This document shows, piece by piece, positions 11,000 to 18,189 of a DNA stretch of 19,333 nt (positions within the stretch are counted from its first letter, which is position 1; each line of letters starts with the position of its first letter). The stretch is taken from assembly GCA_014904845.1 (NCBI GenBank), contig MU119788.1:1-19333 (forward strand), given 5' to 3'. The stretch comes from Acephala macrosclerotiorum. Taxonomy: Eukaryota; Ascomycota; Leotiomycetes; Helotiales; Mollisiaceae. Made by a program: the position numbers and the translations under genes. The notes below the pieces were generated by a model. It saw only the letters and a program-made list of their open reading frames with translations, searched no databases and was not told the origin of the DNA.

Positions 11000-11660
11000 A
11001 TAAATAATCTCGATCGTAAATTTCGATTTTTTTATTTGAATTTATATTCAATAAAATTTTTCGTTTTTGTAAACGATTTTTTTACTATAAATAAAAACTT
11101 TAATTCGTAGATCGAGTATATTATCGTTTTTAGTAATGAGATTTATAGCGATAAACAATTCGATTTACGAAGTAATTTACTTTATTAGAATTCAACGAAA
11201 TACAAAAAAATTACTCGTATTATTTTAATTTTTAAATTATATACAATAATAATAAAAATCGATATAAAAATCTCGATTTTTATTATTTTTGATCTTATTA
11301 TAAAGCGACTCGAATTAAATTTAATTCTCGTAGTTATTTGTATCGATTTTTTTTCTTTTTACGAGTATATAATCAAACTCGATACTACTAAAAAAAAGCG
11401 TCTTATAATCGATATTATAATTATCAAACAATCGTATAAACGCAAAAAACTCTTAAAAATTCGATAGATTACTAAAAATAGTAATTCAATTAATATTATA
11501 ATTAAATCTAATATTAATAAAATACTTGAGTCGCTCGTTAATATTAATCGTTTTAATATCAAAATACAAAAATAAATACAATGTTTCGAAGTCCAGAAAT
11601 TAATCGGCGAAAGCGAAAATAGTAAAAAAAGCGATCATTAAAAAGAACAATACTAGAAAA
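11000..11660 (+). pseudogene. Degraded RNase H of element 1
   Basis: Frame changes by one base before this domain. FFVFVNDFFTINKNFNS starts at about 11057 and matches 'LLVFTDASFANNKDLSS', keeping the catalytic Asp. Later landmarks are SNLLYxNSTKYKKITR, then LYTI where the catalytic Glu has become Lys, then VICIDFFSFYEYIIKLDTTKKKRLIIDI at about 11330-11415, keeping the Asp of 'LCTDSKSLYD'. KQSYKRKKLLKIR and a SNINKILESLVN tail complete the family pattern. It would have removed template RNA during replication. Element A carries a parallel, separately mutated copy at 14385-14890. Confidence 0.8.
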
Positions 11661-11952
11661 AAAAACGTATAATTATTATTTTAATATTTTTAGTATTTCT
11701 CGATATTTTTAGTGTTTTCAAAAGTAGAATTTTCAATTGACTCGAAAATTATAAATATCGAGTTTAAAAGAATTCTTTCAAGTCTAGTTTGATTAATCAA
11801 GCATTACAACACGTAATAACGATTAGTTCACGATTAGATTTCTTTCTAGTATTTGATAGCGAAACAGCGTATTAATAATCGCAATAATACTCTTTTTTGT
11901 ATTTAATTTACGAGTTGAAAAAAGCGTTTCTTTTCAAAAAAAGAATTACTAA
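11661..11952 (+). other. 3' untranslated region and purine tract of element 1
   Basis: No coding trace is seen. AAAAAAAGAA at 11936-11945, a few bases before the 3' LTR, is the best candidate for the polypurine tract that primes plus-strand DNA synthesis. Confidence 0.45.
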
Positions 11953-12181
11953 TATCGATTCAATTATATGATCGTTTAAATAATCAATCAAATAATTCGA
12001 ATTATAATTTTTATTACTCTTAACAATAATTGCTTTAGCGTTTACTCTTTAATTTTACGTTTACTTTATTTAATTATATAAGTAAATAAATACCTTTTCT
12101 GAGAAAAAGCAAACAAAATTGAATTATTAATACTAGACTAAAATCTTAGTATTTCGTGATTTGTTCTCGAACGTTTTAACA
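11953..12181 (+). repeat. 3' LTR of element 1 (229 bp)
   Basis: Same length as the 5' LTR and gap-free against it. It still ends ...TTTTAACA. Either copy can hold the unmutated C or G at a given position, so the LTRs were mutated independently after insertion. The difference therefore cannot be used as a normal molecular clock. Confidence 0.9.
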
Positions 12182-12186
12182 ATTGT
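12182..12186. repeat. Right target-site duplication of element 1 (ATTGT)
   Basis: Pairs with ATTAT at 5865-5869. This is the less mutated copy; its TGT restores the final Cys codon of the host element's integrase zinc motif. Confidence 0.75.
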
Positions 12187-13000
12187 TAAATGTATAAATA
12201 ATTACTTGAAAAATTCAAATTTATTCTACAAAATAATTATAAGTTTAATTATTCGATTATTGTCAACGTTTTACATTTAAATAAAAAATCAATTTTACAA
12301 ATAATAAATTCGTTTACAATATTTCAAATTATTAAATTTATAAAAAATATATTTGCGAAAATAATATAAAATATATTACGTATATATTAAATCGATACAT
12401 ATTAAAAACTATAGAATTATATCGTTTATAACGTCAAAAAAAACTTTTTATTTATAGAATTTCAATAAAACGTTAAAACAATAACGATTGAAATCAAGAA
12501 AATATTTATTGAAACTTATAATAGTATAAAAAAAGTAAAAAAATACTATGTTTTATTACGTCGAATTTACGAAATTATTTATAATGAATTAATCGAAGAA
12601 TAAATCGATAAAAATATAATTTTATAAATAATAATTAAAACTATTAACAATTTAATAAAATCGAATAATATTGTATTTATATTACTAGTCTTTAAAATAT
12701 ACTTTAAAATGATTAATAATAACGCGTTATCACTATTAATTATTAAAAAAATTGAAACAATTCGAGTAATTATTAAAAAAATACGTTATTTATATATTTA
12801 ACGTTAAATTAATAACGCGCTTTTAATAAGAAACGATTCAAATACGAAATCTATATTAAATTTGTCAATTTTATTTAAAGTACGCGTTTAATATAAAAAA
12901 ACAAATAGAAAAAATTATACAAATTATTAGTAATTAATAGAAAAATATATATAATCGATATATTTTACAAATTGATTAATTTTCGTTTAACGATTATTAA
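12187..13000 (+). pseudogene. Degraded integrase of element A, main part
   Basis: The frame resumes directly after the target duplication as stop-MYK, then EKFKFIL (family 'QMHGKSPGRFKFTL'). At 12235 it reads NYKFNYSIIVNVLHL, matching 'FNYxVYVDVMYL' with the first catalytic Asp as Asn. KKSILQIINSFTIFQIIKFI matches 'GKPVLHVVDEATRFQAARFL', and IDTY at about 12391-12402 is intact. IEIKKIFIETYNSIKKVKKYYVLLRRIYEII at about 12487-12580 matches 'VPVEAHNSIGxVERYHAPLRRAxEI'. It then runs on into LLVFKIY and a RNDSNTKS segment ('MRNGPNT'). Stops and lost catalytic residues show it is dead. Confidence 0.8.
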
Positions 13001-13394
13001 ATTTTATTACACGAAAAAAAAAGTACTAAAAATTTATAATTGAATTAACGATTAAAAGAATAATCAAAAAAATCAAAAGAAAATTTTTTGGTTTTTTTAA
13101 TCGAACGAAATAAACGAAAAATCAATCAAAAAACGTAATTGAAAACGTTTAAAAAAATCACGAAATAAAAACGTACATAATAAAAAATCTAAATAAAATA
13201 AACGTTATAATTTTATTGAAAACGACGAGAAAAATTACAAAGATTTCAATGATCAATTTTTTATTATTATCGTTGAAAAAACTAAAATTTTTATAGTTTT
13301 TATAACAAATAAAAAAAAACGATATAAAATTATTATTAAAATTACAAAAAGAAAATATAATTACAATTTCTAAACAATTATTTGAGATATTTTA

Positions 13395-14335
13395 AAAAAA
13401 AGAAATCGTTAATTTGATTACAAAAAAAGTTTTTAATTTCGTTTAATACGATTTTAATAAGTATATTAAAATTCGAATTTTAAATTCGAAATTAATTAAT
13501 AAAATCAAAAGTAAAATTATCGATATTTTTTACGAGAAATCGAAATTAGTAATTTAAAAATATAACGATAAAAAAAAAATTTAATTCTTATATAATTTTT
13601 AATAATACAAAGAATTAATTAACGATTAATTATTATTTTAATATTTTTTTTAATTTAATTTTCAAGTAAAAAATTAAAATGTAATTTTGTAATATTATTT
13701 AAATTTATATTTAATTTACGACAAATTTTTAACGATTTATATTAATACGTTTATCGAAAAAATTTTATTATTTATATTTATTAAATACGATTATAATTAT
13801 TTTAAAGTCTTTGTATAAAATTACGAAAATAAAAATACATTAATAAATTACATATTATAAGTATTATAAAAAGAAATTGTTTATAATTATATCGATATAC
13901 GATTTTTGCTTTTTAATTACGATTATTAAAAGATTTTTCGACGTTATTAAAATGTAAATCGACGATATATTTATATTAATAAAAAAAGAATTTTTTATTC
14001 TTGAAAAAAACAAATTCAATAAAATTAAATTTTTAATTAAATTTAAAGAAATTTTAGTACTAAAAATACTATTAATTTTCAATGAATATATTTTAATTCA
14101 ATTCGAAAATACAATTCAATTATAATAAAAAAATTAAAACAAAAAAATTAAATTAATAAATATTAAATCATTTAATTTTTAAATTGAATATTAAAAACAA
14201 TAAATTAAAAAAACTTATATTATTATAATTTGTTAATTTGAAACAATTTTCAATTTATTTATTATTATTTAATATTAAAATTTAATAGAAAAAAAAATTA
14301 TTACATTAAATAAAAAATTAAAATAATAAATTAAA
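13395..14335 (+). pseudogene. Degraded reverse transcriptase of element A
   Basis: Landmarks in order: KEIVNLIIKKVFNFV, then RILNSKLINKIK, FYEKSKLVI-stop-KYND at about 13525-13570, FTTNF-stop-RFILIRLSKKF, and VLKSLYKITKIKIH-like sequence at about 13795-13840. MxIDDIFI at 13952-13972 is the catalytic position; both Asp codons (GAC GAT at 13961-13966) survive, unlike in element 1, although the preceding Gln codon is now TAA. The region after it follows the family pattern to about 14100, then becomes hard to read up to the RNase H start. Confidence 0.75.
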
Positions 14336-14384
14336 AACTTGAATCGAGAATTTAAATATATTACTCTCGATTTATTTATAATAA

Positions 14385-14890
14385 AAATTTTCGTTTTTGT
14401 CGATAATTTATTTGCAAACAATAAAAATTTTAATTCTTAGATTAAATATAAAATTATTCTAATAAATAAACGTCAATTAAATAATAAAAAATTCGAAATC
14501 AAATTTTTTTTTATTTATTACAATTCTATTAAAAACAAACGCATTATTAGAAACGTTTTAATTTTTGAAATATATAATATAGTAAAAAGAATCGATATAA
14601 TAATTACAATCGAATTTATTATTAATATAATTACTTAGTAATTCGATTTCTTTAAAATCTCGATAATTGTTTGTATAAATTTATATTCGTTATACGAGTA
14701 TTTAATCAAATTGGAAACGATCAAAGAAAAGCGTTTTATGATCGATATTATAATTTTTCATCAATCGTATAAACGCAAAAAACTACAAAAAATTCAATGA
14801 ATTAACGATTAAAATAATTTAATAAATATTATAACAAAATCAGTATTTAATAAGACTTTAAAAAAGTTTCTAAATACGAATTACTTTAAA
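14385..14890 (+). pseudogene. Degraded RNase H of element A
   Basis: KIFVFVDNLFANNKNFNS at about 14385-14438 matches 'LLVFTDASFANNKDLSS' with the catalytic Asp kept. YYNSIKNKRIIRNVLIFEIYNIV matches 'SSTKCKRVTRSVLASELYAL', and here the catalytic Glu survives, in contrast to element 1. INLYSLYEYLIKLETIKEKRFMIDI follows, where the 'CTDS' Asp reads Asn, and HQSYKRKKLQKIQ and FNKTLKKFLNTN close the domain. The same stretch, with an upstream deletion and much heavier mutation, is at 18190-18450. Confidence 0.8.
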
Positions 14891-15256
14891 ATTCGAATAA
14901 AAAAAGGATTAAAAAAAAAAAAAACGATAAAAACAATACAAAAAACTAAAAAAAATATTTATTAAAAAAAAAAATAAAAAAAAAATTTATTTTGCGTTGT
15001 ATTTCGAATTTTGTAATTGTTTAATTTATAAAACTAAGAAAAAGAAAATTACTTTAATCTCGGCGCTTATAATTCTCGATGAACTTCGAGAATAGCGCTA
15101 ATTCATTAGCGTTGTTCTCAAAGCTTAGTCACATGATTTTTACATTAAAATATTAGCGAATTTTACGTATTAACGAATTACGATAAAAGAAAAAAATAAT
15201 AGCGTTTTTTAGATGATTGAATTGAATCAGTTTTTGTTACAAAAAAAAATTACTAA
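14891..15256 (+). other. 3' untranslated region of element A
   Basis: An A-rich stretch (14905-14995) is followed by a markedly less AT-rich block at 15058-15130, then AT-rich sequence up to the LTR. There is no coding trace. The segment from about 15115 has a degraded counterpart at 18650-18783. Its last bases before the LTR, ACAAAAAAAAATTACTAA, could serve as the polypurine tract. Confidence 0.5.
15063..15113 (+). repeat. Two overlapping hairpins in the element A 3' UTR
   Basis: Hairpin 1 pairs GCGCT (15063-15067) with AGCGC (15094-15098) and ATTCTCGA (15072-15079) with TCGAGAAT (15086-15093). Hairpin 2 pairs AGCGCTAAT (15094-15102) with ATTAGCGTT (15105-15113), with one G-T type mismatch. 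They share 15094-15098, so only one can form fully at a time. Confidence 0.5.
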
Positions 15257-15463
15257 TGTGAATACAATATTAGTTTAGTAGTCACGTGCGATACTAGGCC
15301 AGATCGGGACTAGCGTCGCTTGCACTAGAGTTGAGATTATATTTTTCAATTTTTGCGCGTTTACTAGATTTAGAACTAATAATCAATTAACGAATTATTT
15401 AATTTATTTATTTATTTCGTTTTTGATTTATTACTAGTAATAAATATCTCTAATAATATTAAT
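15257..15463 (+). repeat. 3' LTR of copia element A (about 207 bp)
   Basis: It begins TGTGAATACA. It aligns with the reverse complement of 17473-17669, which begins TGTTGGAACA and ends CCGAAA, through shared blocks such as GTCACGTGC, CTAG(A)GTTGAGATTATAT and AATATCTC near the end. A second, almost C/G-free copy lies at 18784. The start is well supported by these alignments; the end is approximate. Confidence 0.65.
15283..15288. promoter_or_regulatory. CACGTG box in LTR
   Basis: A CACGTG palindrome near the start of the LTR is also present in the LTR of island C (17649-17654) and destroyed in copy B. It fits a bHLH-type E-box in the U3 promoter region. No function can be shown from sequence. 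Confidence 0.3.
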
Positions 15464-16234
15464 AAAACGTTAAAACGATTTTAAATTTTATTATTATTTA
15501 TTATATAATTATTTTTTAATATAATAAATTCATTTAAAATTAAATTTTTTTATAATAAAAATAAATAAAAAAAATCTCGATTTTATAAATAAAAAATTTT
15601 TTTAATAAAATAATATTAAATAAATATATTTTTTAATATTTTAAAATATATAAAAAAAAATTTTTGGAATTATAATTTATAAAAATATTTTTAAAAAAAA
15701 CTTTAAAAATTATTCGTAAAAAATTTTACGTTTAATATATAAAAAATTTATTTATTAATAATTTAAAAAATATTTTATAGATAAATATTTAAAAAAATTA
15801 TTAATTAATTAAAAAATATTAAAAAAAAATTTTTTAATAAAATTTATTAATTTATTTAATAATTTTAAATATATTAATATTAATAATTAATATATAAAAT
15901 TTAATTATTTTTATAAATATTTTTTAAAATACAAATTTATAATTTGTTTATTAATAATCTTTTTAATAATAATTATTTTAATATAATAATTTTTAAAATA
16001 TTTTTATTAAATAATTTATAAATTATAAATATTTTTTTTTAATTTAATATAACTGTAAAAAAAATTATTAATTTTATATATTTTAATAAAAAAAATTATA
16101 TTATTAAAAATTAAATTAAAATATTTTTAATTATTTTTTAATTAATTTTAAAAAAATTAATAATATATAAATAATAATTATTTTAAATAATTAATTTATT
16201 TTTTATATAATTATAAAAAACAAATTATTATTTT
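15464..16234. other. Extremely AT-rich stretch, no gene recognised
   Basis: G and C almost vanish here; whole 60-base lines contain few or none. It lies between the end of element A's LTR and the recognisable start of copy B. It may be B's own upstream part, since B directly follows A in the same orientation, but I could not align it with anything to the left of 5260. Confidence 0.5.
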
Positions 16235-16661
16235 AATATTATAATTAAAATTATTTAAATTAAATTAATATTTATTTTTTATTTTTAAAAATTATTATTT
16301 TTTTTTTTAAAAAAAGTTTATATTAAATAATAAAATTTTTAAAATTTTAATTATTAATTAATTATAATTTATAATATTATAAAAATTTAATATTAATATT
16401 AAATTAAATACTTTTATAATTAAAATTTATAAAATTTAATTTAATAAAAATATTAATTTATTATAAATTAATATTTTTTATATTATTTTTATAAATATTT
16501 TTTATTTATTTTATATTTAAAATTTAATAATTTTAATAACGTTTTAATTTAAAAAAATAAAATTATTTTAATTATTTATAAATATTATTATATTAATTAA
16601 AAAAAAAATTTAAAATTAAATTATATTAATTATAATATAAATATTAAATATTATTATTATT

Positions 16662-16669
16662 ATTATTAA
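16662..16669. other. Unoccupied version of the element 1 insertion site
   Basis: Copy B reads ATTATTATTAAATATATA where A reads ...ATTAT, then element 1, then ATTGTTAAATGTATA. One 5-bp copy is present and the flanks run straight through, so B was never hit by element 1 or derives from a copy that predates the hit. The exact 5 bp cannot be fixed within the TTA repeats. Confidence 0.65.
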
Positions 16670-16774
16670 ATATATATTAAATTATTTAAAAAATTTAAAT
16701 TTATTTTATAAAATAAATAAAAATTTAATTATTTAATTATTATTAATATTTTATATTTTTTACGTATATTAAAT

Positions 16775-16779
16775 CAATA
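16775..16779. repeat. Left target-site duplication of island C (CAATA)
   Basis: CAATA here and at 17670-17674 flank the island. Joining the flanks gives AAATCAATATATATTAAAA, which matches AAATCGATACATATTAAAA in element A at 12388 apart from transitions. Confidence 0.8.
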
Positions 16780-16892
16780 TGTCGGTTACACAGGGATGCT
16801 TATTAATAGGCCAGACGCAAAGAATAAAAATCTAAGTCTTATGCTTTGCAGTTGTTGTAATCGTTGTTCATTCTATCCCTGTGTAACCGACA
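16780..16892. repeat. 113-bp foldback with 18-bp perfect inverted ends
   Basis: TGTCGGTTACACAGGGAT at 16780-16797 is repeated as its exact reverse complement at 16875-16892. The inside (16798-16874) is ordinary LTR sequence, more than 90 percent identical by eye to 17491-17567. It looks like a MITE, but it lacks its own target duplication and both arms are copies of the LTR terminus. Confidence 0.85.
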
Positions 16893-16925
16893 TTGATCAA
16901 TTTCGGTTACACAGGGATACTTATT
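16893..16925 (-). repeat. Partial LTR end plus leader start in island C
   Basis: On the minus strand this reads AATAAGTATCCCTGTGTAACCGAAA followed by TTGATCAA, the same LTR/leader junction as at 17465-17497. It is cut off after TTGATCAATG by the inverted LTR end, and upstream it joins unrelated internal sequence. Confidence 0.7.
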
Positions 16926-17096
16926 GAGTACGAGTCTTCGAAGAGTGCTCGAATAGTTATTTGTAAAATGCGAGACGTCGTAGAGTGCTCGAGAGATATT
17001 TGTTTTTATTGGCGAGGAATATTTGTTTTATTGAATAGACGAGAACTCAATAAAGAGATCGTCGCAACGTTCTGGTCGTAGAATCGATTATTTGTA

Positions 17097-17325
17097 GTGG
17101 AAGAGAGGTTCTCGCTTTACTTTTTCGAATCTTTCGTAAACGCCGATTCTGTTCTTGTCGCAGACTTGAGTAGTCTATAAAGAGAGAGGTTCTCGCTCTA
17201 TGCTTTCTCGAGTCGTCGTAAACTTCGTTCTTGTTCGACGTGATAAACGCAAACTTAAGAAATAGGCAAGTGGAGAAGTTCTCGACTTGCGACTCTTTAA
17301 ATCCTTGAAAGTCTTCGCAGCGCTC
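17097..17325. repeat. Degenerate 80-90-bp repeats inside island C
   Basis: Three related units start near 17097, 17176 and 17269. Each begins with a GAGAGGTTCTCGCTTTA-like core (third unit GAGAAGTTCTCGACTTG) and continues through CTTTCTCGAGTCGTCGTAAAC-like and TTCTTGTTCGACG-like sequence. The first two are the closest pair. A second, shorter repeat, AGAGTGCTCGA with ATTTGT after it, occurs at about 16941 and 16983. No open reading frame of convincing length covers them on either strand. Confidence 0.55.
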
Positions 17326-17453
17326 CGGTCTCTTAAACGGGAGAGCAACTTATCCTTTCTTTAGCACGTTACTATATCGAGATGGGGATGCGATCCCGAT
17401 TTTTCTATAGACGCCTCTTCTGCGCGGTACCTAGTTGCTCTATGATCAATTGT

Positions 17454-17472
17454 GAAATTGACCATTGATCAA
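17454..17472 (-). promoter_or_regulatory. Putative primer-binding site of island C
   Basis: Minus-strand TTGATCAATGGTCAATTTC immediately follows the LTR end at 17473. Element 1 has the mutated equivalent after its 5' LTR (6099-6117). Further along, GATCATAGAGCAACTAGG begins the leader. Confidence 0.5.
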
Positions 17473-17669
17473 TTTCGGTTACACAAAGATACTTATTAAT
17501 AGGCCAGACGCAAAGAATAAGAATCTAAGTCTTATACTTTGCAGTTGTTGTAATCGTTGTTTATTCTTAGTAGAAAGTGCACAAGAATTGAGAGATATAA
17601 TCTCAACTCTAGCGCAGTTGAGACTAGTCCCAATGCAGCCTAGTGCTGCACGTGACTATTGTTCCAACA
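17473..17669 (-). repeat. Full LTR of island C (197 bp)
   Basis: Read on the minus strand it runs TGTTGGAACAATAGTCACGTG ... GTGTAACCGAAA. Its first 100 bp align with the LTR of element A at 15257-15360 and its last 95 bp with the partial LTR at 16780-16874. CACGTG lies at 17649-17654. The differences from the partial LTR at the left end (for example CAAAGAT against CAGGGAT) show some divergence, some of it compatible with light G-to-A mutation. Confidence 0.75.
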
Positions 17670-17674
17670 CAATA
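17670..17674. repeat. Right target-site duplication of island C (CAATA)
   Basis: Exact match to 16775-16779, adjoining the TGTTGG end of the minus-strand LTR. Confidence 0.8.
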
Positions 17675-18110
17675 TATATTAAAATTCGTTTAATTATATT
17701 ATTTATAAAATTTTAATAATAATTAAAATTAAAATTTTTTTTATTAAAATTTATAATAATATTAAAAAAATAAAAAAATAAATAATATTATTTAAAACAA
17801 ATTAATTATTAAATTAATTAATAAAAAATAATATTATAAATAATAATATTTTTATTTTATTAATTTTTAAAATTTACATTATTAAAAAAAATTATTAATA
17901 TATTTATTATAAAAAACGATTTAAATATAAAATTTATTAATTATATTTAATATAAAAATTTAATATAAAAAAAAAAAAATTTATATAAATTATTAATAAT
18001 TAATAAAAAAATATATATAATTTATATATTTTATAATAATTAATTTTTATTAATTTTTTTTAATTTTTTTATTTAATAAATTAAATATTAAAAATAAAAA
18101 CAATTAAAAA
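17675..18110 (+). pseudogene. Copy B, remainder of integrase
   Basis: Aligns with element A about 12395-13080. Clear anchors are AAATTTATAATAATATTAAAAAAATAAAAAAAT, matching A at 12508-12545, and AACGATTTAAATATAAAATTTATT plus AATATATATAATTTATATATTTTATAA, matching 12831 and 12944. The protein itself is no longer readable. Confidence 0.6.
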
Positions 18111-18189
18111 AATCATATAAATATAAATATTTTATTAAAATTAATAATAATAAAAATTTTAATATTGTTTTTATAATTATATAATAATT

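Larger units (their letters stand above)
5870..12181 (+). mobile_element. Structurally complete Ty1/copia retrotransposon (element 1)
   Basis: A 6.3-kb LTR retrotransposon with two 229-bp LTRs, a putative primer-binding site, one long gag-pol unit and a purine-rich tract. Domain order is Gag, protease, integrase, RT, RNase H; integrase before RT defines Ty1/copia. The reading frame is kept from about 7230 to about 9044, then shifts by one base in a run of nine A at 9044-9052, and again between about 10860 and 11010. Otherwise damage is almost all stops and missense changes expected from C-to-T and G-to-A. It sits inside element A with a 5-bp target duplication. It cannot be active. Confidence 0.9.
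12187..15463 (+). mobile_element. Copia element A, downstream part
   Basis: This continues the element interrupted at 5869, with integrase, RT, RNase H, 3' UTR and 3' LTR in order on the plus strand. Its protein traces parallel those of element 1 but the nucleotide sequence and LTR are different, so it is a separate copia family. Parts of it recur, more heavily mutated, in copy B at 16670-18990. Its LTR family is also that of the nearly unmutated insertion C. Confidence 0.8.
16235..16779 (+). pseudogene. Copy B, pre-integrase and start of integrase
   Basis: This is nucleotide-level homology to element A only; the translation is unreadable because almost every codon is made of A and T. Matches include AATTAATATTTATTTTTTATTTT at its left and TTTACGTATATTAAATCAATA at its right, the latter equal to the RIYWIDTY-coding stretch of A at about 12376-12400. 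It is interrupted at 16780 by island C. Confidence 0.65.
16780..17669 (-). mobile_element. Island C: nearly unmutated copia-family retroelement derivative
   Basis: An 890-bp insertion with ordinary base composition in DNA that is otherwise almost pure A and T. On the minus strand it starts TGTTGGAACA at 17669 and ends CCGACA at 16780, with a 5-bp target duplication. Order on the minus strand: a full LTR (17669-17473), a leader with the primer-binding-like sequence and internal repeats (17472-16926), a second LTR end with the start of a leader (16925-16893), an inverted LTR end (16892-16875), and the last 95 bp of an LTR (16874-16780). No Gag or Pol trace is present. It resembles a small non-autonomous, rearranged element (TRIM-like). 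The LTR belongs to the family of element A. Confidence 0.75.

Noticed and set aside
11359..11562. Minus-strand frame of 67 codons
   Set aside because: It is the antisense shadow of the RNase H relic of element 1, whose plus-strand reading gives clear family landmarks.
13864..14082. Minus-strand frame of 72 codons
   Set aside because: It is antisense to the RT relic of element A around the IDD motif.
16780..16892. Independent MITE insertion
   Set aside because: It has perfect inverted ends but no flanking duplication of its own. The interior and both arms are LTR sequence of island C, and the CAATA duplication encloses the whole 890 bp.
16893..17081. Plus-strand frame of 62 codons in island C
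   Set aside because: It starts at TTG inside the leader/LTR junction of a minus-strand element. Its first residues are the same as those of the frame at 17465 only because both begin in copies of that junction.
17465..17716. Plus-strand frame of 83 codons crossing the right edge of island C
   Set aside because: It runs antisense through the LTR and across the target duplication into copy B, so it cannot be a conserved gene.
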